Positions 11,101-22,290 of a stretch of 46,478 bases of DNA are shown piece by piece. Numbering within the stretch: position 1 is the stretch's first letter; each line of letters begins with the position of its first letter. Source of the DNA: Xanthoparmelia taractica (taxonomy: Eukaryota; Ascomycota; Lecanoromycetes; Lecanorales; Parmeliaceae); NCBI GenBank assembly GCA_033085395.1, contig JANQBS010000287.1, positions 1 through 46,478 on the forward strand, given 5' to 3'. The notes under the pieces were generated by a model, which was not told the DNA's origin, searched no databases, and saw only the letters and a program-made list of their open reading frames with translations. The position numbers and the translations under genes were made by a program.

Positions 11101-11250
11101 CGTATTTAAATTTTCTTTTCGATTTCCATATTTATCTTAATTCTCTTAAGGCGCCGATAGTGTTAAATTCGTCAACTTAATATAGAAGAGAATCTATTAT
11201 TGAGATTCGTCTCTAATACGCGATATAGTATTTCTTAAATAAGGCAAGAA
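8120..11250 (+). pseudogene. Long RIP-degraded coding relic split by a MITE, unidentified
   Basis: A plus-strand relic of roughly 850 codons, with frameshifts near 8430, at the CTT run near 8770, and between about 9250 and 9488. From 9488 onward a single frame continues to the MITE at 9853. It resumes in the same frame after 10413 if one TA is counted, and carries on to about 11250 (REDEHFIVNS, then ADSVKFVNLIQ). The middle is Ser-rich (SSSPSSSSSS at 8780-8810) and acidic/basic (RRED), which suggests a disordered region. It has no domain I recognise. The frame continuity across the transposon is the strongest sign that this was a real gene. Confidence 0.5.
9853..10411. mobile_element. 559-bp TIR element (Tc1/mariner-type MITE), TA-flanked
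   Basis: Perfect 19-bp terminal inverted repeats TCTGCAAATCTAAAAAGTT (9853-9871 and, inverted, 10393-10411) are flanked by TA at 9851-9852 and 10412-10413. A 3-bp TAA duplication is an alternative boundary reading. The interior is GC-richer and keeps CA/TG, with repeated GATCAGCACGATTTAGCA-like subterminal motifs and inverted GAATTCCGC/GCGGAATTC blocks. An A run lies at 10199-10210. There is no transposase frame, so it is non-autonomous. Its lack of RIP contrasts sharply with the host sequence, so it inserted late or was not a target. Confidence 0.9.
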
Positions 11251-11589
11251 GTAAGCTTAGAATAGATAAGAGATAGAAGAAAAAAGTGAGAAAAGGGGTA
11301 TAAGCGTTAATTGAAGTCGTGTGATTAAGTAAACTTATAGGTTTTTATTTTACTATCTATCTACTTGCTCGGAATCGGAATTAAATTAAAATATAAGATA
11401 ATAGTGTGATATAATACTATATTTCTCTACTTATCGAGGATTAAAATCGCCTTAAAATAATCTTATTCTTAAGTATAAATCTTAATCTTCTTTCGTAAAT
11501 AATCTCTTTTCTACGTCTTAAATATTTCACGCGATTTCCTCTAGCTTCTATCTAATTTAATATCTATAACGCGATCTTTAGATTTAAAT

Positions 11590-13395
11590 CGCGGGAACGA
11601 AGCTATTTGTAAGATTACGATTAAGCTTAACGTCGTATTAGAAGTTAATATACTTATTCTCTTTTTCTATTTCGATATTCGATCGCTTCTACGCAATATA
11701 ATCTCGATAGATTAAGATTATATATTTCTTCTTAGTTCGACAACTAAATTTATTTTTAATGTATCGAACCTCTTTTAATTAATAGATAATCGACGACTTC
11801 TGCGCGAAGCAATATTAATAGGCGAAAATAGTAATATAATTATATTAAGGTCTTAATTTTAAATATCGTCACGCTCTACGAGAATCTTTAATGATCGTTA
11901 AAAACGGGGTATCTTTCTTTCGGCGACTTTTAATACTTTTAATAAATAAATAAAATCAAGCGTAGAATTTACTAAAGCACGCTTTTTATTTTTATTCGAT
12001 TTTTAATTATCTCGTAGAATCGATCTATTAGATCGATTGAATCTAAGGTTCTTAAGCGTGATTTAACTTGATTTCGATACTCTTTTTAATAACATAACTT
12101 AATTCTCAAGAGAATTTAATATAGATACTTTTAATATTGAGACGGCGTATTCGGCGAAAAGAGCTGAAAGCTATTATTTTACTTATTTCAATTACATCTC
12201 TATAGACTCGACTTGCTTTTATACGTTCTCTATATGCGATTTTATTCTCTTAACTTTAAAATAATATCGCTCGATTATACTTATCCACCCTTATAATACT
12301 AAATAATTCTCTATATTCTAATATTCTTTCATCTATCGCCGTTAGAATTTTATTCACTATTTAGTATTATCGATCTCCAAATATTAATACGCACGATAGT
12401 CTTTTTAAAGGTTTAGTTAAGTCGGGCTCTCTATAGATTATCGTTCTCTTAGCTACGTTTTCCTATTCGTTTCTTTCTTTTACCGATAATTTAAAATTTT
12501 TTTTTATTTTCTTAATTCTTTCTTGAATTAATTATATTCACTCTTTCAATAATAAATAACGTGAATATATTTATTCGTATATTCGATATTATAAATATTA
12601 GCCATCGGCCGAATCGAACGACTTGGCCTTCTATCTATATTCACCAAAGTAATATAAACTCGTTTCGCTTTTAGCTCGCTTCTCTTCTTTATCTAACGAT
12701 AGAATATCGATAATTTTATTAATAATATAACGTATTCCGAAAGAATCGCTGAAAGCTACTTCTTGACTTATTTTAATCGTTTCTTCTTCGCTAAGAGCTT
12801 TTCCCGCTATCTTTCTATTACGTTTAATTATTTTCTTTTATCGTCTCTCTCACGCTTATTCACGTATACTTTAAAATCTATTCGCTATATTACTTTCATC
12901 GCTTATTAAACTCTTTTTATTTCCCTCTTTAATCAATTAATTTATCTTTAAAAATAGATCTAATAATCTTTTTAATCTTTTAACTTCTTTAGACTTACTA
13001 TAAGATCTAAATCTTACGAATATCGCTATTCTTTTATGTCTTTCTCTCTTACAAATTCCGGCTAAGTATCGAGAAAATTCTATTATCGTCGTAATTCTTT
13101 ATTATATCGATCTCTTTCTTATCTTTAGTGCTCTCGAATAAAATCGATCTTTGTTAAAGAATTATTAAGATCTAATTTATAGTTATATCAGTCGTTATAA
13201 AAAAGCTCCTCGTATTATTTAGCGTATCGATATTAAATTTCTCTATCGATAGGAACTTTTATCTAGGGCGATATTGATTAGATCGAACGAGTTGATCTTC
13301 TACTTATCTATATTAGAATATCGTACGCTTACTTAACTTCGAGTTTAAATCGCTTCAACTATTTCTTAGAGTCTTCGATTAAGATTTCGCTTAAT
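11590..13395 (-). pseudogene. Long minus-strand coding relic, unidentified, Arg/Lys-rich
   Basis: One minus-strand frame runs about 590 codons from near 13395 to 11590, interrupted almost only by TAA/TAG. Segments such as EVKRLKRLLDLFLKINQLI, GKALSEEETIKISQEVAF and KPLKRLSCVLIFGDR read as ordinary soluble protein with long helices. Stop density is clearly below that of the other frames. I do not recognise the family; a nucleic-acid-binding protein would fit the charge but is only a guess. It is divergent from the FHA-kinase relic across a roughly 450-bp gap. 11251-11590 holds AT-rich sequence with nothing recognised. Confidence 0.45.
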
Positions 13396-13849
13396 ATAGA
13401 AAAGTTATTAAAAATTAAAAATTCGCTTAATCTAGGGAAGTAGTTTCTGAATTTTCTTAAAGGGTTAGTATAATTGTTTATATTAAGGGGATTAATTAAG
13501 ACTAGGAGTTTGAAGTCTTCTCACTAAAGTTTCGCTTTAAGGTCTTCTAAATTCACGGGTTAGGTGTAATATATTATAAGTTATATCTCTAGAAGTAAAA
13601 CGAAGTGTTAGTTTCACGATCTTAGATTTAAGAGATTTAGATCTCTCAAATCACACTTCTCACCTAAATTTCTCTTATATCTCTATAATTACGTTTAATC
13701 TATTCTCTATTTCAAAGAATCTAAGAAGAAAAAGAATATTAATACGACTATTTAAAGTGAGAAAATTTATTTTTCTCACCTAATTCTCGCGATCGCCCTA
13801 ATAACTTCCGACTTATATAGATCTTTTGCTAGAATCTTCATGATAAATA
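13396..13849. promoter_or_regulatory. Intergenic region between divergent relics
   Basis: No coding-like frame is seen here. The region has repeated CTCACCTAA-type words (13668-13678 and 13776-13785), a GATTTAAGAGATTTAGATCTC near-palindrome, and more retained CA than its neighbours. Its position between two outward-reading relics makes it a likely former bidirectional promoter. No individual factor site can be named. Confidence 0.4.
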
Positions 13850-16275
13850 AGAAAGAGAACGCTATCGTATTTAGAGATATAAAAATAGAAGTCGATGAAG
13901 TAGTAAAGTAATGGAAAATAAAGCTACTAATAAAGCGATCGACGTACGAGTAATATCTTAATTAATTATCTTTCGCATTAAAGAGCGATTTCGAAATGAG
14001 TAATATTCTCTAACTCATAATATGTAAATACGAGACGTTTATAGTCAAGCTTGAAAGATAATAAGCTAATCTTTGATCCAGTTATTTAATAAAGTATAAT
14101 CGCACATTAAACTTTAATTATTTACACGAACTTAGATTGACTCGAGAATGAAATTCTTCGATATAATAGACGCTAAAAAAGTCAATCAAATTCTTCATAT
14201 TCGTACTAAGGTGTCGTAACACCTATTATTGCTCTCTACTAAATATAGTAGAAAGATTAAATAATATATAAAGGTTAGATAGATGAGATATCTCTAATTA
14301 GAAGAACTTATCCTTTAAATAACTATCTACTAAAGGTTTATCGCTTTATTCTTTCAATTAAAGATTCTCAAAATAAACGTGAAGAATCCTAGGATTATCG
14401 TAATATTAATAGCGTACGATATAACGGTCGAGAAAGCGTGGAATAGAGCGTAGAATCAAGATCGATATCTATCTGCGTCTAAGTTTGTGATAAATATTTC
14501 AAGTCGAGAAAGTACCCTCGCTATAAATTAATCTAGATCTCAAATATAACTAATCTTTAACGACAAGCCGAAGAACCTCAAGAAAGGCTTTGTATTCGAA
14601 AGTGATTTACGAATCTACAATGTCTTCCTAGGCGAGCGAGGTGCCGGATTTAGCGATTAATAATTCTACATTACATTCAACGAGCGAGAAGAGATTATAT
14701 TTAAGAATATATATCGAAAAGAAGTATAAGTCGATTATAACGACGAGGATTCTTCTCGCCGAAATCAATTTACGTGAATTCTCTTCAATATATACGAGAA
14801 TATTAAAATTACACTAGATAAAAAAGAAGATCTAATCTTTAAGATTAAGTGGCCGGAAAATCGCAAATTTTATTCGACTGAGTATAAGATATATCGTGAC
14901 GTCTACTTTAAAGAGTGTCGAAATACGCTCCCCTCACTTAGCCAGCTAGATATAAAAAGTTAGTAAATAATCGTGATACCCACTTTTAAATAATAGTCTA
15001 TCTATCTATTGAAAGAAGAACTCGGACGCGGTGACTTTAACACGATTTATAAGGTCGTCGATATAAGCACGGGCGATGTGCACGCTATTAAAAAGTTTCA
15101 TTATAATAGTTAAAAGAAAGAGATTAATATCTTGATAAGTCTTTCACACGTAAGTCTAATTATTAATTTAATAATCGATCCCTATCTAACTTTTCGTAAA
15201 GAAGTATATTATAAAATTCGTGAAGTTCTCGAAGAAGTAGAAACCTCTACTAATAATAAAATATCTATCTCTTAAAGACTTAGTCTATTAAGATTTCATT
15301 ATTAAAGAAGAGATTCTTCAAATTCTTTATTAAGGACTTTAGACTCTCGAGTATCTATATTCTTATTCTTCGCCTTTAACGTATCGAGATATCAAGTCGA
15401 TAAATATTCTCGTTTGATCTCGAATATTCTTTATTATTAAGCTCGTCGACTTTAAATTAACTAAGAACGATTTCTCTTTAAAAACCTTCTGCGGATTAAA
15501 TAAATACGCCGCTCTCGAGATTTAAGAACGTTATTGTTACATAGCTACGATTAATATATAATTATTAGAAATAATCGTATTAGAATACGTATACGATCTT
15601 TCTTAGTTAACGCGAGAGCGTAAAGACAAGTCTTGATATTAAGATATTATTTGAAAAGCTAAGGAAGGGGAAAGAGAAGGGGATACTTTAATGAATCTCA
15701 TCTCAATTAAGATATTAAGGATAGATTATCGATATCGGGAGTCTACAAGTGATTGCTTGGAGGAATTTTATTATCTAGAATTTCACGAAATCCCAACTAT
15801 TAATATTAGACGTATAACGTTTATAGGAAAAACGACTAATCAAGATAACGTTACGAGGATTAAATTCGTTATAATATAATTTCTTTAAAATGTAGAATTT
15901 TATAATATAGAGGGCGTATTAGAAGCGATTAAAGTTACTTTCTCGAAGCGTGATCTTCAAGACGAAATTCAATTTTACTATTATATATCTTAACGATTCC
16001 TTTAGCACGTTAAGCGAGCTATATAAATTTAAAATTCTTAATCTAAAGATATTTTCAAATTAATACTAAATAAGCGATAGCGATAATAGATAGTTTAATC
16101 TATCTCGAACGATACTAGAGAAAGAGGATAGTTAAAACGGTTACAAGTATCGATCTCGTTCGAAGCTAGTGAAGATTCTTCTAAGTCGTCAAATTCTCAA
16201 AATAGTAAGTAGAGGTTCGAATAAAACAAGCGTAACATTAGAATTAATAATAAGGAACACAACCCTGCAGCATAG
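13850..16275 (+). pseudogene. FHA-domain serine/threonine protein kinase relic
   Basis: The kinase domain begins near 15009 with the glycine loop ELGRGDFNTIYKV and catalytic-lysine motif HAIKKF. The HRD motif reads YRDIKSINILV (15382-15414; His codon CAT now TAT). DFG reads DFK (15448-15456) and is followed by the activation loop KTFCGLNKYAALEI, which aligns with the usual CGT..Y.APE pattern. Upstream, 14585-14720 (GFVFESD...GERGAGFSD...FYITFNE) matches an FHA phosphopeptide-binding domain. A helical N-terminus may start near 13850. The coding frame shifts exactly across a candidate intron at 15150-15201. A C-terminal extension runs in frame to about 16275. Many TAA/TAG/TGA stops make it non-functional. 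FHA kinases of this layout form large families in filamentous fungi. Start uncertain. Confidence 0.85.
15150..15201 (+). other. Candidate spliceosomal intron in the kinase relic
   Basis: GTAAGT directly after the His codon of the ILISLSH segment, a CTAAC branch-point word at 15186-15190, and AG at 15200-15201. Removing these 52 bases joins SLSH to KYIIKFVKF in phase 0 and restores the expected kinase N-lobe order. The length is typical of fungal introns. The 3' end is AAG rather than the commoner CAG/TAG. Confidence 0.7.
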
Positions 16276-16279
16276 CCTC

Positions 16280-18215
16280 GTTAAATATCGCAATTAAATC
16301 TTAGCAAGGAATTACTAGCGATAGATGTTATAAGCCTCGCTTAAACTATAAAGTCTATCTTGAGAATATCTCGTATTATAAGATAAGTTATACGGAAATT
16401 TATATAAAATCGAACGAGATCTTCTTTGAAAAGAGCGTTTGCCTTTTTAGCGGAAATAAGTTTAAGGAAAATCGAGACGCTTTCGTTAAAGTGTAATATT
16501 TACGATAATATAAGAATAATATTAATAGGGAATTTAGACGAAGGAAATCTAAACGGCGAGAACGAGGGTAAAGTTAAAGTATATCATCTTCAATAAGCTC
16601 GTTAGACATATCGCGTATATTAATCGATCTTTATTAAAATAACGAACTTTAATAATAGATATATTTAGATAAAGATTAAAGATAAAATTATGCTTATACG
16701 AAAAGAAGACTGCTTTCTTAACGTAAATTAAATATTAATACTAATTAATAAGAATTTTAATAATATTAAATATCTTCTATAGCTAATAAAATAGAGTATC
16801 AAGATCGAGGTTCTTTTGCCTTTAGCAAATATTATATCTTTATACTCTTAGATTAGCTTCGAACTCGGATAAATACTTTATAAGCATTTCGAACTGAAGT
16901 AGAAGCTATAGTTATTAATAGATTATGGGCTGGAAATCTAGCGAAATAACTATAGCGAGTCTATGAAGTATTTTAATAGCGTTCTTAAGCAGGTATAATA
17001 TCACTCTTGATTTGTATAAGGGTCTATTTATAATTACTTCGCCTAGTAGATTTCTAAATTCTTCGTTACTAACACGCTTACTCAATCTATTTTAATACGT
17101 AAGTTAAACTTTCGAATTAGAGTTAATAATATTTTATAAATATTCGATTAATTATAAATTAAAATATTCGAGATTAGATAAGAGTTTAGATATAAAGATT
17201 TATATATGAATTTCTAGATTAAAGTAGAGTTATGTCGAAGATGCGATCTGAGCGATTTAAAGAAGAAGCTACGTAGCTAAAAGCTAGTATAAAAGTTAGC
17301 AAAAGAGTTAGAGTCTTTAGAATTTATAGAAATTATAGATTTTTCTATCTCTATTATAATTCGAAGGTTAGACTTTAGAATTAACGTTATTTATATTATT
17401 AAACTTATTAATCGTTTAAGACGTACGATAGAAGATCTTAGAAAGTAATTGAGTTCTAAGAAATATACGATCGTGTGGGAAAGTAAAAAACATTAAGGTA
17501 TATATGTGAATTTCGATATCGGAATAGAGTAGTGTCGAGAATATAAACTATCTGAGCTAAAGAAGCGACTCTATAACTTAAGGCGTACTTCGAAAGGGCC
17601 GATATTAAAAGTAAAGTATAGTTATATCGAACCCCGACTCCCTAAATCGAATATAGTCTCGATACAAAATAAGAGTATTCGATCTAAGAGTATCTAAAAC
17701 CGAGATTAATTTCCGATATTATTAATAGAATCCGTTTTCGATAGATCAATCGAAGCGAAGAATATAGATAAGATAAATTTAAACTCAGACGTAGAGGGCT
17801 TAGAGGATAGTATCACATCTCGCGAGCCTTATTCGATATAACGAAATCGTTAAGCGGCGCTATTAATCCGTTATGCAAAGAACGCTATATTATCGCGTTA
17901 GTTAGAATATAATATTAAGTATTCTCTTCTTTAGCTTATAGATTCTTGTTTATCTTTCGTCAAAAGTGTATAATATAAGATTTAAGATTCTCGGCCTTAG
18001 CTCTTAGAATTAACGAAAGTAGAATCTAAGTTAAGATTATTTAGTTGAAAAACAACCTCGCACTATAATAACTTAGGTGATTTATTCGCATTAATATGAT
18101 CGGGGATTAATGCTAGGATTTGATCTAGGCTAATCTTAATATTAAACGTCGCATTACGAATTAAAAATACGCATTGTTAAGTCTCTTTGTGATAAGTCTA
18201 GTAAAAAGACGTAGT
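16280..18215 (+). pseudogene. Coding relic with an internal duplicated motif, unidentified
   Basis: Two coding-like stretches: 16290-16560 (CYKPRLNYKVYLE, CLFSGNKFKENRDAF) and a long single frame from about 16948 to 18215. In the latter, a motif of form YxNFxxxxExCRxxxLSxLKKxL occurs twice (codons starting at 17203 and 17503), suggesting a repeated domain. Later text includes SREPYSI, AILSRQLEYNIKYSLLQL-type sequence and a Trp-rich tail where TGA probably replaced TGG. It follows the kinase relic on the same strand but has its own frame. I do not recognise the family. Confidence 0.45.
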
Positions 18216-18754
18216 TATTTCTAAAAATATTTAGAAAGAGAATATTAATAGATTCGCGAAATGAAATTAGAGATTAGAAAAAGTAATTAAAAGAGTGAGG
18301 AAAAGTAAGAAGTGAATACTATAGTAGAAGAATAAGGCGTAGTAAGAAGATTCGAGAATAAAGAATATTTACTAGTAATTAAATAACGAGAAGTTCGATT
18401 ATTAAAGAATACTAGCCTCACTCTTTTATTATAGCTTTAAAGAAAATTTATAGACGATAAATATAAATAAGAAATAAGATATAGAAAATAAAAAAGATAA
18501 AGTGGGCGTAAAATAAAAATAATATAATCAATAATTAGAGTAGATAATATCTACGCCAGCAAAGATCTACTAATAAGATTTATTAATCGAGTTAGTGGAA
18601 ATAACGAATTATCTCTAGATAGATCTAGTCTTTAGACATAAGATATCTTTAGACTAATAATTAAAGATATACTAGGTCTAGCGATATATATTCGAAGACG
18701 TAATATATTTCAAGAAATATTAGGTCTAGAAATAGCTATTTTAAGATATATTTA

Positions 18755-18826
18755 ATCTTAAGACTAGCGTCTAAAGACTATAAGTGTCGAAAGACACGTA
18801 AGATCTAGAGACGCTAGTCTTAAGAT
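18755..18826. repeat. 72-nt fold-back with inner GAAA hairpin
   Basis: ATCTTAAGACTAGCGTCT (18755-18772) is perfectly repeated in inverse at 18809-18826. Within the 36-nt loop, GTGTC-GAAA-GACAC (18784-18797) forms a second perfect hairpin. Related AGATCTAG, TAGGTCTAG and AGTCTTTAGAC words are scattered over 18600-18830. Perfect stems this long are rare in heavily mutated DNA. 18216-18750 otherwise shows no gene. Confidence 0.75.
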
Positions 18827-18903
18827 AAAAGAGATCTTAAGACATAGAGTGAAAGCGAGTTATTACATAACTAAGGCTTTTTCCTTTGCCGAAGATCTAT
18901 TTC

Positions 18904-18949
18904 TTAACTCGTGAATTTATTTCTCAACTCGTCTTAAAATCTTATTTCT
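18904..18949. repeat. 45-bp dispersed repeat (partner 34404-34448)
   Basis: AACTCGTGAATTTATTTCTC followed by AACTCGTCTTAAAATC matches AACTCGTGAATCCATCCCTT plus AACTCGTCTTAAAACT at 34405-34445, with transition differences. Both copies lie upstream (leftward) of NLR-related sequence. 18950-19860 is AT-rich; a GC-richer patch at 19430-19560 holds no gene I can define. Confidence 0.55.
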
Positions 18950-19863
18950 ATAATCGAACTTTCAAAATTAAGATTAAATCTATATATTTTATAAATCTTA
19001 TTAAGCCTCGTAATATTTAAATAATCTACGGTTATTTTAAATAAGGGTCTATATAAGACTATTCGATAGATTCTTCTCTAAATAGATTAATTCTAAGCAA
19101 TTTCCCTTCAATTATTATAAAGAAATCTTTTTATTCTACGGCTTTTCTATGCCCTATGACTTTCTTTATCTTATAATTCCCGCTTTTAAAATTCTCGCAG
19201 CCTTAGAATTCAAGATTTTTATTTTTTTATAATTCTTATTTCGTTTAAGTTTCTCGTTAAAAATTCTTTATATCTCTAAAGAAAAGTTTCTACTTCGTTT
19301 AAGTTCCTTTCTTAAAATTCTCTAAAGTCTATAATTTTAAAAGTAAATTATCTTATTAATCGTAATATATATTAAATATAATTTATTCCATGAGTGATGA
19401 AGTATATTAAAAATAATATATACTATAGGCTGTGATTTATATTATTAGCGATACAACACTCTTGTGACTAATTGTAGCTCTAGCGATTCACTAACTATTT
19501 AGAAGATCATGCGTAGTTGAAGAATAAATTATTCGTGGTCGGTTGAAATACTTGAATTTATCTACGCTGAAGCTAATGCTATCGTATTATTAATATTTAT
19601 AAATAATTATTCTTAAGCAATGCTCGTTCGCGATTTCGAAAATATATTTAACTTAAGCGAGAAGTACTTAAAGACTATAGAAGACTTTTTATATTTATTT
19701 TAATTTACTCTCTTAGAACTTATACGTCGCCGATAAGCCTAAGTTTATTAACGAGATCAGGCGATATAATAGAAATCCCCGTCGCTATTAATTAAGGGAA
19801 TAGATATTTAAAAAGTAGAGACTTTTATATAGAGGCTTTTATACACGATACCGGCTTAATTGC

Positions 19864-19981
19864 GATACTACTTTTTATAGTATTAACTTCTATAGTACTA
19901 CTTTTTATAGTACGGCTTCTATAGTGCTATCTTTAATAGTACTACTTTTTATAATATTATCTTTTACGATACTATCTTATA
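19864..19981. repeat. Tandem TACTACTTTTTATAGTA repeat
   Basis: About five units of TACTACTTTTTATAGTATTAA-like and ACTTCTATAGTGCTATC-like sequence. Each contains short inverted TACTA/TAGTA words, so the array could fold. No gene overlaps it. Confidence 0.7.
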
Positions 19982-19999
19982 GAGACGAACTTAGGAAAT

Positions 20000-20480
20000 T
20001 AGAGAATATCTCTATTCTTTTAGTGTTAGAATCGAAGCGTAAAAAGAAGATTAAAATTGAAGTTTAGAAAAAGATAATTTAAAAATAAAGTATCGAAGAT
20101 CGAGAAAGACGAGATAAAGAATTTAAAAGTAATACTTATCTTTAAAATATTTTTTCGCTTATTCTTTATTAAGATTTTAAATAAGTAGAAAAGATAGAAA
20201 ATATCTTACGCAGTAAAAGTAAAAGCGTAATAGTTTATTAGAAGGAAATTAAATTTAATGAAAAAGATAGATCAATTAACGCGATTATATTACGTAGACG
20301 TTGCATTAATTATCCGTAGAAATGAAAAATATTATATTTATCGATTAACTAATTACGAACGATAATCTCCTAGTATAATAGAAATCGTACGTATAAATCT
20401 AACGTATCGACCTTAAGCTAACTCGAACTTAGAAAGCCTCATACTCGTTACCTATTAATCTACTATTCAAAGACTTTAAT
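20000..20480. repeat. Dispersed repeat B1 (partner 37705-38265)
   Basis: Co-linear with 37705-38265 in the same orientation. Shared blocks include CTTTTAGTG-CAGAATCGAA-type starts, GAGAAAGACGAGATAAAGA, AAATATCTTACG.AG and GTATAATAGAAATCGTAC. Differences are mainly transitions plus small gaps. Both copies sit to the left of minus-strand NLR sequence, so this may be the 3' flank of an NLR module. 20481-21240 is AT-rich with nothing recognised. Confidence 0.75.
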
Positions 20481-21240
20481 TTTATAAATCATGAAATAAT
20501 AAAACTAGCACTAATAGAGATGGCTCTATAAAGCCTAGCGAAAGATAATATTCCGAAAAGTAGTATCGTAAAAGCTAGTATTGGAGAAGTTAGTAGTGGG
20601 CGAAGAGATAGGTTAAGAAAACGAGGTGATAGAGATTTATAAGATAGACGTTCCTAGAATTTAATTAATTTTTATAATTTATAAAGTAATTAAATTTATA
20701 AATCGTTGAGACTTTATTCTCAAGTCGTAGAGTAGTTATAAATCTTTCGTATTTTATATTCGAGTTAAAATAAGTGAGATCTTAAACTTGAAATTTATAT
20801 TCTAAAAGCTTCTAAATCTCCGGACGTAGATTATATATTTCCTACGAGTTATATTCGTCTTATATAATCTTTCACTTAAAATAAGTTATACGCTTTAAAG
20901 AGTTAAAGCATAAAATTTATTATATTTTTAACGTTTAGTAAGGTCTACGTATAGATTAAAATTACTTTCGAATCTATAGCTAAGTGCGTTATGCCCTTCT
21001 AATTCTAAGTCTATATACACGTACGATAGTTTATACTATTATAACGACTTTTAATTACCTTATTAGTTATTATTTCTTAAAAAGAGAATTTTTACTCTTG
21101 ATATTATTAGTATACTTCGAGATAGCTTAGCTCTTTTCTATAAGCTCTCGATAAAGACTCTTATAATAGTTTAATAATCGTTTGATAATCTTGCGACGTG
21201 TCTACGCCGTTTTACTAACCGCTATAATATCTCGCTACTA

Positions 21241-21400
21241 TAAGGGAGAATATTTACGGCGAGATAATTAAGAATAGAGAATAATAGAAAAGAAAGATAA
21301 TACTTAGATTTAGTAGTAATAGAAGTAGAGGGTGCTATATCTCTATTTATATTTACTATCTTTTTAAGGCGAATTTAGCGGTATTAGCGATAAAGTCGCT
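21241..21400. repeat. Dispersed repeat C1 (partner 34620-34745)
   Basis: TTAGTA.TA.TAGAAGTAGAG, a CTATTTATATTTACTATC-like stretch and GGCGAATTTAGCG match 34650-34745. In both places the repeat lies immediately 3' of NLR TPR-coding sequence on the minus strand, so it is probably part of the duplicated NLR unit. Confidence 0.6.
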
Positions 21401-21520
21401 TAATTATTATATCGTAAGCATAGCGTAGAAGTTGAATAATTCTCTTCAAGTGTCTTTCTACACTTAGCGTATATTCGCACCCTTATTTCTTGTCTTTAGA
21501 AGCCTTAAAGATATCTTATA
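21380..21520 (-). pseudogene. TPR-end fragment of an NLR (third copy)
   Basis: On the minus strand IYAKCRKTLEENYSTSTLCLR matches VYAKYRKILKEKYYTTIAYSR in the NLR at 34900-36865, position for position. This is a TPR of the kinesin-light-chain type that follows the NB-ARC in fungal NLRs. Upstream NB-ARC sequence is not found next to it, so this is a truncated remnant. Repeat C1 follows it, as in the fuller copy. Confidence 0.6.
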
Positions 21521-21877
21521 TATATTTATTAATATAGATAACATTATGAGAAAACGATTTTCATTGAATATTTCAGACTATTTACTATCTTATATACTTC
21601 TTTTCCGTCGCCGCATATTAGCTTTAAGTCTATATAAGACGACCCTAGCTATTAATAATAACGGTTAAAGATACTATTTCGTGTCATATACTTTATTACT
21701 TTAATTAAGCATATATGAATATATCTCTTTTTCTTCAATATGCTCACTTCGATAGATTAGCGAAATAACTCTTCGGCGTATAATTATAGAGCTAAAGCGA
21801 TAGAGTGCGACCGTGATGACTTCGTTGATAACTTCAAACGACTATTTATAGAACGATTAATCCTAGTCTTACGCAGA

Positions 21878-22290
21878 TCACAGTTGATACGAAAATGATA
21901 GAAAAGACATTATATCGTTTTCTTGAATATCGATTATCTCGAGGATGATAACTCTATTCCTTTCTGGATCTGGCGTAAACCGAGGTCGTCGAGTAGAAAT
22001 CGACGCCCTCTTAAATCTATCGTCATATTTAATATCAAGCCTAAGGACCACTAAGATGTTTTCATTAGATTCGCATATATAGTTATCTACCAATCTCGTT
22101 AAATCTTTATATCTCTATAAATATACGATCTCGATAATAATAGAGGGATACTAATAATCGGCGTGCGCTAGAGAGACGTAATATAGATCTACTAGAATAC
22201 TAGCAGTGTGTTCTACTTTTTCTATCTGTTTACTGGTTCGAAATAGAGATTAAATTCGATATTTGATAATGATAGAATTACGAGGTTACG
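21878..22290 (-). pseudogene. PD-(D/E)XK-like domain relic, copy 1
   Basis: The minus-strand frame has a 71-codon open run ending in a TGA at 21878; it extends upstream through TAG stops. It contains VYLQRYKDLTRLVDNYI, then LVVLRLDIKYDDRFKRASIS and PRFTPDPE. This aligns throughout with the plus-strand relic at 43950-44430 (LYLQRQKDLTRLANEYI, GLDIEYGVESKKASLF, PRLVSDPE). The pattern of a conserved E, then G-x-D-x-E-Y and K-x-A-S, recalls PD-(D/E)XK-fold domains seen in fungal multicopy proteins; that assignment is inference. Regions 22291-23200 show further weak coding-like text on this strand but no clear start. Confidence 0.6.
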
